A stretch of DNA of 5,670 bases, from positions 1-5,670 of the forward strand of contig CAZAGT010000332.1 in the NCBI GenBank assembly GCA_964484515.1. The letters run 5' to 3'. This document shows positions 1-5,667 of the stretch, one piece after another (the stretch's first letter is position 1; each line of letters begins with the position of its first letter). The stretch is from CAZAGT01 sp964484515. GTDB lineage: Bacteria; Desulfobacterota; DSM-4660; Desulfatiglandales; HGW-15. The notes under the pieces are model-generated. The model had not been told where the DNA came from. It was given only the letters and a program-made list of their open reading frames with translations, and searched no databases. Both the position numbers and the translations under genes were made by a program.

Positions 1-52
1 AAGGACCTACGGTAGGCGCTACCGCGGAGCGGCAGCGAAGCGGTTGAGTTCT
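1..52. repeat. Left copy of 52-bp perfect inverted repeat
   Basis: Every base of 1-52 matches the reverse complement of 5616-5667, and the match breaks at base 53 on the inner side. The copy is GC-rich (about 63 percent). It contains a 6-bp hairpin: CGGTAG at 10-15, loop GCG, CTACCG at 19-24. A competing short stem is CCGC 22-25 with GCGG 29-32. The outer edge lies at or beyond the window end, so total length and any target-site duplication cannot be seen. It could be a mobile-element end, a dispersed palindromic repeat, or a repeat at which an assembly stopped. The identity is directly visible; the role is not. Confidence 0.95.
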
Positions 53-63
53 ACAGGGGATAT

Positions 64-140
64 AGCCAAATCTTAGACCGCTTAACTCCCCTTTGCTTTT
101 CAATTTGAACAGCAAAGAAACGAACAGCAGCGATTTGGCT
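64..140. repeat. Nested inverted repeats downstream of methyltransferase
   Basis: An outer perfect 9-bp inverted repeat, AGCCAAATC at 64-72 and GATTTGGCT at 132-140, encloses an inner perfect 7-bp one, CTTTGCT at 91-97 and AGCAAAG at 111-117. The inner loop can add a 3-bp TTC/GAA stem. The structure starts 12 bases past the methyltransferase stop codon and would form in its 3' untranslated RNA. Neither stem is followed by a T run in the direction of transcription, so it is not a classical intrinsic terminator; it could be a 3' stability structure. Confidence 0.5.
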
Positions 141-152
141 GTTTACGGTTGT

Positions 153-971
153 TTAAGGCGCTCGTCCCTCGACATAAAACAGCGTGCAATACGCATACAC
201 ATCAGGACTGTTATAGTGTTCTAGAAATCGTTCCGTAACTTGCTGTGCCCGCTCCATTGATCCGAAAACCTTAGCGCTGAATCCGATCACCTTCTCCCAC
301 TGCACTTGCCAGTTCCAGCGTTTTTCCGAATCCCCGCCAAAGCCTCCAAATGCCCGGTCAGGGATATAGTCCACCTTCAGGTCCTTTAAGCCTGCTTCAA
401 GTAACAATGAAGGAAGCTTCCTACCCATGAAATTGTCGAAGCCCAAATTCTTGGCGGCGGTCTCGAACCAGAGGTCGATGTCTCGTTGTAGCCCAATATC
501 GACAGGGTACGTATAGGCACAGAACCCATCAAAATTGCAGCAGACTATGCGACCACCAGGTCGTACGACACGCTTAAACTCGGCGAGTGTCTCTCTTCTC
601 TGCGGTACCCATTGCAGTAGGTGCTTGGACCAGACCACATCAAAAGTGGCATCCCCGAACGGCAGATCAAGCACGTCGCCCACTTCGAAATGGATATTGG
701 TCAAACCCTTTTGAGCAGCTTTTCGCCGCGCGAAGTCAATATACTGAGGGTCTCGGTCTATACCCATAGCCACTCCCTGAGGCACGGCCCCAGCGATCGT
801 TCGGGTAATTATGCCGGAACCACATCCAGCATCAAGAACATGGTCGCTGGATGAGAGGGCTAAGTACCGTAAATCATCGCTACCGCCATAGATGCGAGCT
901 TGTCGTTCCAGCCTTAGTGGCTCCTCATCGCTCTCAAGTAAATAGCGCTTGCTGTAAGGTTGCTCGGACAT
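153..971 (-). CDS. Class I SAM-dependent methyltransferase, substrate unknown
   Basis: Predicted cytoplasmic 272-residue enzyme that transfers a methyl group from S-adenosylmethionine to an unidentified acceptor. The Rossmann-fold motifs are in the usual order: glycine-rich motif I VLDAGCGSG at residues 45-53; acidic D72 in GIDRDP, expected to bind the ribose; GDVLDLPF at 98-105 with D99, expected near the adenine; motif FDVVWSKHLLQWV at 110-122; and RVVRPGGRIV at 134-143. These place it in the UbiE-like Methyltransf_11/25 group. The C-terminal half, about 150-272, is rich in aromatic residues and probably forms the acceptor pocket, but it shows no motif I can tie to a substrate. The start is ATG at 971, which has AGAGG five bases upstream; an in-frame TTG at 1007 would add 12 residues but has no ribosome site and lies in a hairpin. 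No transmembrane segment or signal peptide is seen. It lies 248 bases downstream of the kinase gene on the same strand, so a shared transcript is possible but not required. Confidence 0.88.
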   Translation of the reverse strand: MSEQPYSKRYLLESDEEPLRLERQARIYGGSDDLRYLALSSSDHVLDAGCGSGIITRTIAGAVPQGVAMGIDRDPQYIDFARRKAAQKGLTNIHFEVGDVLDLPFGDATFDVVWSKHLLQWVPQRRETLAEFKRVVRPGGRIVCCNFDGFCAYTYPVDIGLQRDIDLWFETAAKNLGFDNFMGRKLPSLLLEAGLKDLKVDYIPDRAFGGFGGDSEKRWNWQVQWEKVIGFSAKVFGSMERAQQVTERFLEHYNSPDVYAYCTLFYVEGRAP

Positions 972-976
972 GGATA

Positions 977-981
977 CCTCT
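977..981 (-). promoter_or_regulatory. Ribosome binding site fixing the methyltransferase start
   Basis: On the minus strand this reads AGAGG, five bases before ATG at 971. The alternative TTG at 1007 has no comparable purine motif, so this site decides the start in favour of the 272-residue protein. Confidence 0.65.
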
Positions 982-1003
982 GGTAAATGGATCGGAATCA
1001 GGC

Positions 1004-1018
1004 GCAAGCACAGCTTGC
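1004..1018 (-). promoter_or_regulatory. Perfect 6-bp hairpin in methyltransferase leader
   Basis: GCAAGC at 1004-1009, a 3-base spacer ACA, then GCTTGC at 1013-1018. It lies between the candidate -10 box (1037-1042) and the chosen start codon (971), so it would be in the leader RNA or could serve as a dyad operator. No known regulator motif is recognised. Confidence 0.35.
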
Positions 1019-1036
1019 TTAACGGGAGATTTGTCT

Positions 1037-1065
1037 ATTATATTCAAGTACGCCAATGATGTATT
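1037..1065 (-). promoter_or_regulatory. Candidate sigma-70 promoter for methyltransferase
   Basis: On the minus strand a perfect TATAAT lies at 1037-1042. Seventeen bases upstream is AATACA (1060-1065), which matches only the last three positions of TTGACA. A perfect TTGACA at 1077-1082 is 34 bases from the -10 box and so not usable with it. The predicted transcript would have a leader of about 60 bases. The strong -10 in an AT-rich gap supports separate transcription of the methyltransferase; the weak -35 would suit an activated or low-level promoter. Confidence 0.4.
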
Positions 1066-1219
1066 ATCTGCATCGCTGTCAAACGAGAAGACTGATGAAA
1101 ATAAGTCGCTTTGATGAGTTTGTTTCTGGCACGAGCCGCAAAACCTAAGAGAAAAAGATCAAGAGGGAATCATTTGTTGGTCTGTGGGGGACCGGCCGGC
1201 GCGTTCTAAACACCTAAGA

Positions 1220-3853
1220 TCAATCAGCCGTATCTTGATCAAGGACAGCCTCAGCTTTCTCCTCCTCAAGGAGTTCTAGGATCTCATATGCCTCGATCGG
1301 GTGACTGACGTTGCGCAATGTGAGGGCTCCACGGGGCTGCGCTTTCACACGATCCTGGGCCACAACATATGTTTGATAGCCACAGAGAATCCCTCCCGCA
1401 GGAGCCTCGGCCTGCAAGCGAGCTGCCACGTTTATTGGAGTTCCAAGCGCGGCATAGTTCTTAAACAATTCACTTCCGAAGACCCCCACGGTACAATAGC
1501 CTGTATTAAGGCCGATCCGCAGCGCGAGATCCCCTGAAAGTCCGCGGCGGCGCCAGAGGACAGAAAGCCTCTCGACCCGCATCTGCATCTCAAAAGCGGC
1601 CTCGAGGGCGGCCAAGACTTGAACACGCACCTCTGTCTTCTTGGGAGCACCAAAGGTGACTGCAATCGCATCGCCGATGAACTTTTCGATGGTGCCCCCG
1701 TGTGCCACAGCCGCCGCCGTCATCTCGGAGACGTAATCGTTAATGAGCGGTGCAATCTCTTCTGGTTCGAGACGGTCGGTCAGCGTGGTGAAGCCGACCA
1801 AGTCGGCGAACAAGGCCGTGACTTTGCAGCGCTCGAAAGTGTCTTCAGGTCCTATCCTGCCATTCAGGACACTTTCAACAATGGCCTCAGGCAAAAAGCG
1901 CTTGAGCTCGCCGCTGCGCATAAGCTCGGCCATCTGCTCGTCTATCTTGGCCTCAAGTTGACGGTTGAGTTTCGCCAACTCCTTCTCCTGCTCGCGGGCG
2001 CGTAGCAAGTTTCTGAGGCGAGCGAAAAGCTCGTCCTCATCGAAAGGTTTGGAGAGATAGTCATCAGCACCGGCATCAAGGGTTTCGACCCTCGACTCCG
2101 TCCCCGAAAGTGCGGTCACGAAAATCACGGGGATCGAACGTAGCTCAGGGTCTTTTCGGAGGGCCCGGAGGAGTCCGCGACCGCTCATGTGTGGCATCAT
2201 TTGGTCGGTGAGAATCAGATCCGGGGTATATTTCCTCGCCTTTTCGAGCCCATCGTGTCCGTCTATGGCGAGGAAGACGTTGTACTGCGCAACAAGGAGG
2301 TTGCGCACGTGCTTTCTGAGGTCCGCGTTGTCTTCGACATATAGCACCGTCGGTTTGGCAGAATCGAATGTGGCTTCAGTCTCTTGGTTAATCTGCTCAG
2401 CACCCTCGTCGCGAGTTCCCCCTTCGTCAACGATGATCACCCTTTTAGCGCCGCCTGCTTTTGCCACGTCCTCCTTAGCGAACTCTACCACCGATGCAGG
2501 GCCAAGATGATCTTTCCCCAACGGAATGAGCACCTCAAAGGAGCTTCCCTCGCCGTATTCGCTGTGGACTTGCACACCGCCGCCGTGCAATGACGCAATC
2601 TCTTTGACCAAAGCCAGGCCGATTCCGGTTCCGGCGTACCCCCGTGCTTCGCTGCCGTCAGCCTGCCTGAAGCGGTCAAAGACGTGAGGCAACTGATCCT
2701 GTTTAATCCCGATACCGGTGTCCCTTATGGTCATAAAAAAGCCATCATTGCGAATTTCGGTGATTGTCTCAACATGACCTTTGTTCGTGAACTTGATGGC
2801 ATTAGACAGGAGGTTAAACAGGAGTTTGTCGAACATTTCCAGATCTACAAACAGATCTGTCCCGCGGACGCGGGGATCAAGCGAAGTCTTTAACTGCAGT
2901 CCGCGTTCTTCTGCGAACGAACGGAACTCCTCCAGCCGCTCCCTGACGAATTGGTTCATGTCAAGAACGGGGGCGGCTTTCAAGCGCATGCTCCCCGCCT
3001 CAAGTTTTGTTAAATCGAGTATTTGGTTGACAAGCCGCAACAAACGCTCCTGGTTTCGCTCCATGATGAGGAGCTGATCACGAACAGCATCCGGAAGCAT
3101 TCCGTAATGGCCTTTTAAGATTTGCTCCAGTGGGCCGACCGTGAGAGTGATCGGGGTGCGGAATTCGTGTGAGATATTCGCGAAGAATTCCGTCTTGAGG
3201 CGATCCATTTCCTCCAGAACGGCCACCCGCATCCGGCGGACCAAGGCGGTAATCAAGCTGCCAATAGACCGAAAGGTATCAACATCTCCCTGATCTAAGG
3301 GCGGATAAAGGGGCTTGGCTTCCTTGAGTCTACCTGAAAGGAGGAGGCCGAGGGGTGCATCCTCTCCCTTTACAGGCAAACATAGGAAGTAAGGCAGATC
3401 GAATGCGCTTTGAATCTTTTCAACAAGGGGGGTCTTTTCGGATGCTTTGTTCACCAAAAGAAGTCCGTTACCTTTGGCGAAATCGGAGGGAAATTCGATC
3501 GCCATGGATGTTAGGTTCGCCGCAGCATCCCCATGAAAGCCGACCCACTGCCTGGGTCGATAGTAGTTTTCCCTATCGGTCGCTGAGAGGACAAGTGTTT
3601 TGTCCATCCCTAGGTTGGCGTTGATCGATTGGATCGTGATTTCAAAAATCGAAGAGGCTTCTTGGCGGGTACTTATAGCCTCCTGTAACTCAGACAGCAA
3701 CGCAAAGCCTTGTCTCTTCTGTCTGAGCTCGTGCCGCAGGCCGGAAATCGTGAGGTCTAATTTGAGAATGTCTCCTGAGAGCTTATCCAGTTGGCGTTTG
3801 TAGTAGTTGAGCTCCCTGTGAAGGGACTCAAGATCGGTTGTTTCATCCGACAT
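1220..3853 (-). CDS. Soluble hybrid histidine kinase with receiver and class III adenylate cyclase-like domain
   Basis: 877-residue multidomain signalling protein without transmembrane segments. In order: N-terminal coiled coil (about 5-50); GAF-like sensor region (about 50-205); dimerisation/phosphoacceptor helix with H229 in FFANISHEFRTP; HATPase domain with N-box N351, D378-T-G-I-G, and GYAGTGIGLAL at 405-414; a linker (446-500); a receiver (502-620) with E507/D508, phosphoacceptor D550 in LILTD, T580 and K602; a coiled signalling helix (620-650); and a class III cyclase (about 675-860). The cyclase keeps metal-binding D684 (FADLVGF) and D728 (KFIGD), the purine-selecting pair K724 and T805, and catalytic N808 and R812. 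Lys with Thr or Asp at these positions is typical of adenylate rather than guanylate cyclases. The layout resembles CyaC-type cyclases. ATG at 3853 has AAGGG seven bases upstream. It is 74 bases downstream of the FIST gene on the same strand, probably in one operon. Domain calls are firm; cAMP as product is inferred from residues. Confidence 0.93.
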   Translation of the reverse strand: MSDETTDLESLHRELNYYKRQLDKLSGDILKLDLTISGLRHELRQKRQGFALLSELQEAISTRQEASSIFEITIQSINANLGMDKTLVLSATDRENYYRPRQWVGFHGDAAANLTSMAIEFPSDFAKGNGLLLVNKASEKTPLVEKIQSAFDLPYFLCLPVKGEDAPLGLLLSGRLKEAKPLYPPLDQGDVDTFRSIGSLITALVRRMRVAVLEEMDRLKTEFFANISHEFRTPITLTVGPLEQILKGHYGMLPDAVRDQLLIMERNQERLLRLVNQILDLTKLEAGSMRLKAAPVLDMNQFVRERLEEFRSFAEERGLQLKTSLDPRVRGTDLFVDLEMFDKLLFNLLSNAIKFTNKGHVETITEIRNDGFFMTIRDTGIGIKQDQLPHVFDRFRQADGSEARGYAGTGIGLALVKEIASLHGGGVQVHSEYGEGSSFEVLIPLGKDHLGPASVVEFAKEDVAKAGGAKRVIIVDEGGTRDEGAEQINQETEATFDSAKPTVLYVEDNADLRKHVRNLLVAQYNVFLAIDGHDGLEKARKYTPDLILTDQMMPHMSGRGLLRALRKDPELRSIPVIFVTALSGTESRVETLDAGADDYLSKPFDEDELFARLRNLLRAREQEKELAKLNRQLEAKIDEQMAELMRSGELKRFLPEAIVESVLNGRIGPEDTFERCKVTALFADLVGFTTLTDRLEPEEIAPLINDYVSEMTAAAVAHGGTIEKFIGDAIAVTFGAPKKTEVRVQVLAALEAAFEMQMRVERLSVLWRRRGLSGDLALRIGLNTGYCTVGVFGSELFKNYAALGTPINVAARLQAEAPAGGILCGYQTYVVAQDRVKAQPRGALTLRNVSHPIEAYEILELLEEEKAEAVLDQDTAD

Positions 3854-3927
3854 CGACGCACCCTTGTCAAGATACGCTCAGAAGCTTTAGCCCATTGTGG
3901 CTGATACGGTCTTGGTGACCGATCAAA

Positions 3928-5145
3928 TCACTCGCTGAGCACGCAGAGCACTCCTGTCCAGTCAAGAGCCTGCATGTCCGCTCCAACCTTCGCAATTTCG
4001 ACGCCCGAATACATTCCAAGAAGAGGCATCTTGGACCCGATGATCTTTTGGACTTCCTCAGCCTCTTCGCCGTCCGTGCCGCAGTATGCGCTGGCTCGTC
4101 CCCCACAATCAATATAAAGGGCAAAAAACGGTTCCCGATTCTCGATCCGATGAAGGACCTCCTCGCTACGTTTTCGGATATAGCTGAAATCGAAACTACG
4201 CTGCATCAGCTGGACCTCGCTTCCTTCCTTCAGGTCGGGCTCAAACATGATCAAACCGCCGCGGTTCTTGTCAACGCCCATAACCAAACGGTTAGCATAT
4301 TCTTCTTCATTGAACTCGCCGAATTTGTCGCCCTTGTTGACACCCAGTGTCACGAAGAAGGGATAATCCTCCCAGCTCTTATAAGAATCGGGACCAAGGA
4401 AGTCGGCAATTGCCTCCACTGCAGCCTTGCCGTCAATTTCAAGGACAACATTCCCTTCCGCCTTTGTGATCTTGTGGTATCCTCCTGAAGGTTTACAGCC
4501 ATGAATAATAACCGTATCCATTCGCACTCCCCCCGATAGCACGAGCGCCATCGCGGCATGTTGTTCAATACGATCGTCAAACCACTGATATGTAGGCAGG
4601 CCTTGGAAATCACCGACCATCCCGACGCCAGCCGCTGGGGGCCAACTCTCCAAAGATTCCTCCATACCTTCGATCAGGGGTGTTGCCAAATTCAAGTTGA
4701 TTGCCATCCCCTCCAACGGTCTCTCTTTGATTCCATCATACATAAGAAGAATGTTGGGACTACCTTCAAAGTCTCTACTTTTTATCTGCTCGCCAAGCTT
4801 AACGCCCACGTTATATTCGTTGTCAGGGAGGCCCTTCTCGATGAACATGTCAATCTTCATTGAGTCTGACCCCATTACGGCCACTCCGACCTGGTAGCCC
4901 TCGTATCCTAACCGGTCTTTAGTGATAGCGCCAATGGCGTAGCCGCCGATCAGCCTTGATGCCGGTCCAATCCTAGAGCGCACACCGTCGCGCAAGTCGC
5001 TTGGATCGTGTTTCGAGGTCGAGTACATGACCGCCAAATCACACGTGTCCAGCCCCGCCTCCGCAATCGCAGCACTGACTGCTTCGACCCCGGCATCGTA
5101 TGATTTTGGGTTCTCACTATATCCAACACCTGCTTTCGTCGCCAT
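3928..5145 (-). CDS. FIST N/C-domain sensory protein, possibly NosP-like
   Basis: 405-residue soluble protein with the two-part FIST architecture: FIST_N about 25-220 and FIST_C about 225-390. Visible marks are the glycine-rich LIGGYAIGAI at 65-74, where family members often have a GCSTxGEI-like motif, the FIST_C signature ALYIDCGGR at 342-350 with C347, and GMYSGVEIA at 377-385 near the C terminus. FIST domains are intracellular small-ligand sensors often encoded with kinases, cyclases or chemoreceptors. The NosP branch binds heme and nitric oxide and regulates a histidine kinase encoded next door; the neighbour here is such a kinase, so a NosP-like role is plausible. I cannot identify a heme ligand with certainty; histidines occur at 46, 196, 215, 224 and 332. 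The start ATG at 5145 has GGAGGG seven bases upstream, a strong ribosome site. No signal peptide or membrane segment. Family assignment is confident; ligand is unknown. Confidence 0.85.
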   Translation of the reverse strand: MATKAGVGYSENPKSYDAGVEAVSAAIAEAGLDTCDLAVMYSTSKHDPSDLRDGVRSRIGPASRLIGGYAIGAITKDRLGYEGYQVGVAVMGSDSMKIDMFIEKGLPDNEYNVGVKLGEQIKSRDFEGSPNILLMYDGIKERPLEGMAINLNLATPLIEGMEESLESWPPAAGVGMVGDFQGLPTYQWFDDRIEQHAAMALVLSGGVRMDTVIIHGCKPSGGYHKITKAEGNVVLEIDGKAAVEAIADFLGPDSYKSWEDYPFFVTLGVNKGDKFGEFNEEEYANRLVMGVDKNRGGLIMFEPDLKEGSEVQLMQRSFDFSYIRKRSEEVLHRIENREPFFALYIDCGGRASAYCGTDGEEAEEVQKIIGSKMPLLGMYSGVEIAKVGADMQALDWTGVLCVLSE

Positions 5146-5204
5146 ATTTCAACCCTCCATCATTGTAACTGTTTGAATCTGTCAAGACTGCTGGACCATT
5201 CCCC

Positions 5205-5217
5205 ATGTCAGTGACAT
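5205..5217. promoter_or_regulatory. 13-bp palindrome upstream of FIST gene, possible operator
   Basis: ATGTCA-G-TGACAT is a perfect odd palindrome 60-72 bases upstream of the FIST start codon, where a repressor or activator site would be expected. A related, less perfect dyad, ATGTCA-AAC-TGACGT, occurs at 5585-5599. The half-sites do not match the TGTGA/TCACA pattern of CRP or TTGAT/ATCAA of FNR, so no regulator is named. Confidence 0.35.
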
Positions 5218-5281
5218 ATTGGTAGGGGATCTCATTCTGCGCAAGTAGCGATAGTTCAGCTCTGTCTGGCATGGAATTAAA

Positions 5282-5314
5282 CTCCTAATGGGACTTGCAG
5301 CCTCCCATTAGGAG
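5282..5314 (-). terminator. Perfect 12-bp-stem hairpin, possible minus-strand terminator or leader element
   Basis: CTCCTAATGGGA (5282-5293), a 9-base loop, then its exact complement TCCCATTAGGAG (5303-5314). On the minus strand the stem is followed by TTTAATT, a short U-rich tail, so it could end transcription entering from the right and insulate the FIST gene, or act as an attenuator in a long FIST leader. On the plus strand no T run follows. The fold is certain from sequence; the terminator role is moderate. Confidence 0.5.
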
Positions 5315-5380
5315 CGGGATGGGACGTATTTGAGGGGTTGCTCCATTTAGACAACATTCATTAATAATATCAAATAGATA

Positions 5381-5408
5381 TTGGATCTCGGCCACCTTGA
5401 ATCATAAT
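5381..5408 (+). promoter_or_regulatory. Candidate plus-strand sigma-70 promoter
   Basis: TTGGAT at 5381-5386 and CATAAT at 5403-5408 with a 16-base spacer; the -10 matches TATAAT in five of six positions, and an AT-rich stretch lies just upstream (about 5347-5380) as an UP-like region. It faces away from the FIST gene, and no coding frame follows, only a hairpin and a terminator-like structure. Confidence 0.35.
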
Positions 5409-5413
5409 AAAAG

Positions 5414-5477
5414 ACAGGGGTTCGGTCAACCGATGTTTTATACCGCCAGCAGGGGATGCCAAGGCGCTGGCTTTTTT
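5414..5477 (+). ncRNA. Putative small RNA of about 64 nt
   Basis: Starts about six bases after the candidate -10 box and ends at the T run of the terminator-like hairpin. It contains a small hairpin TCGG-TCAA-CCGA at 5422-5433, an A/T-rich linker (about 5434-5442), and the 3' hairpin. No start codon with a ribosome site and frame is seen inside. It matches no riboswitch or RNA family I recognise. The call depends on a promoter and a terminator that are each moderate; the alternative is chance co-occurrence in AT-rich intergenic DNA. Confidence 0.28.
5445..5477 (+). terminator. Candidate plus-strand intrinsic terminator
   Basis: GCCAGC (5445-5450) pairs perfectly with GCTGGC (5466-5471), followed at once by six Ts (5472-5477). 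The 15-base loop is longer than typical; a shorter alternative is GCCA 5458-5461 with TGGC 5468-5471. All genes in the window are on the other strand, so it would end only a plus-strand non-coding transcript. Confidence 0.45.
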
Positions 5478-5615
5478 CTAGAACTTCTATAGGCATGTGT
5501 CCAGTCAAGGACTCTGGCGGTCTATGTGGAGCCTCCCCGGTTGGTAGCCAAGTGCAAGATGCAGGGGATATTGCCAACTGTTGGATGTCAAACTGACGTT
5601 TTCTTTAGTATATGA

Positions 5616-5667
5616 AGAACTCAACCGCTTCGCTGCCGCTCCGCGGTAGCGCCTACCGTAGGTCCTT
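5616..5667. repeat. Right copy of 52-bp perfect inverted repeat
   Basis: This is the exact reverse complement of 1-52. Three more bases (TCA) follow before the window ends, so the repeat probably continues outside. The sequence from ATG at 5613 is open on the plus strand to the edge (reading MKNSTASLPLRGSAYRRSF), but no ribosome binding site precedes it and the left copy has no such ATG, so this is not called as a gene. Confidence 0.95.

Larger units (their letters stand above)
5146..5615. other. 470-base stretch without a convincing gene, rich in dyad symmetries
   Basis: This separates the FIST start codon from the right inverted repeat. It contains the FIST ribosome site (5153-5158), a 13-bp palindrome (5205-5217), a 12-bp-stem hairpin (5282-5314), an AT-rich patch (about 5347-5380), a plus-strand promoter-like pair (5381-5408), a hairpin with T run (5445-5477), and an odd palindrome CCAAC-T-GTTGG (5574-5584). 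A minus-strand open frame at 5347-5577 starts with TTG, lacks a ribosome site and resembles no family I know, so it is not called. A clear sigma-70 promoter for the FIST gene was not found here. Confidence 0.6.

Noticed and set aside
470..500. Second, degenerate receiver in the kinase linker (protein residues, sequence RVIIVDEGG)
   Set aside because: Positions given are protein residues of the kinase. Only a beta-strand-like start is present; there is no room for a receiver before the real one begins at about residue 502.
1234..1243. 10-bp palindrome CTTGATCAAG
   Set aside because: It falls within the last codons of the kinase/cyclase gene and is of a length expected by chance in several kilobases.
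1619..2005. Plus-strand open frame of 128 codons antisense to the kinase/cyclase gene
   Set aside because: It lies wholly opposite the well-supported receiver and cyclase coding sequence and has no recognisable motif; its openness is explained by codon use on the other strand.
3907..3921. CGGTC-TTGGT-GACCG hairpin between the FIST and kinase genes as a terminator
   Set aside because: The stem has only five pairs and no T run follows on the minus strand, so it should not separate the two genes into different transcripts.
4048..4488. Plus-strand open frame of 146 codons antisense to the FIST gene
   Set aside because: It is a shadow of the FIST_C coding region, whose conserved motifs are in the minus-strand frame.
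5162..5185. TTGACA and TACAAT upstream of the FIST gene on the minus strand
   Set aside because: The two boxes are only 12 bases apart, too close for a sigma-70 promoter, and no good -10 lies 16-18 bases from the TTGACA.
5347..5577. Minus-strand open frame of 76 codons between the FIST gene and the right repeat
   Set aside because: It starts with TTG, has no ribosome binding site, shows no recognisable domain, and overlaps the promoter- and terminator-like signals on the other strand.
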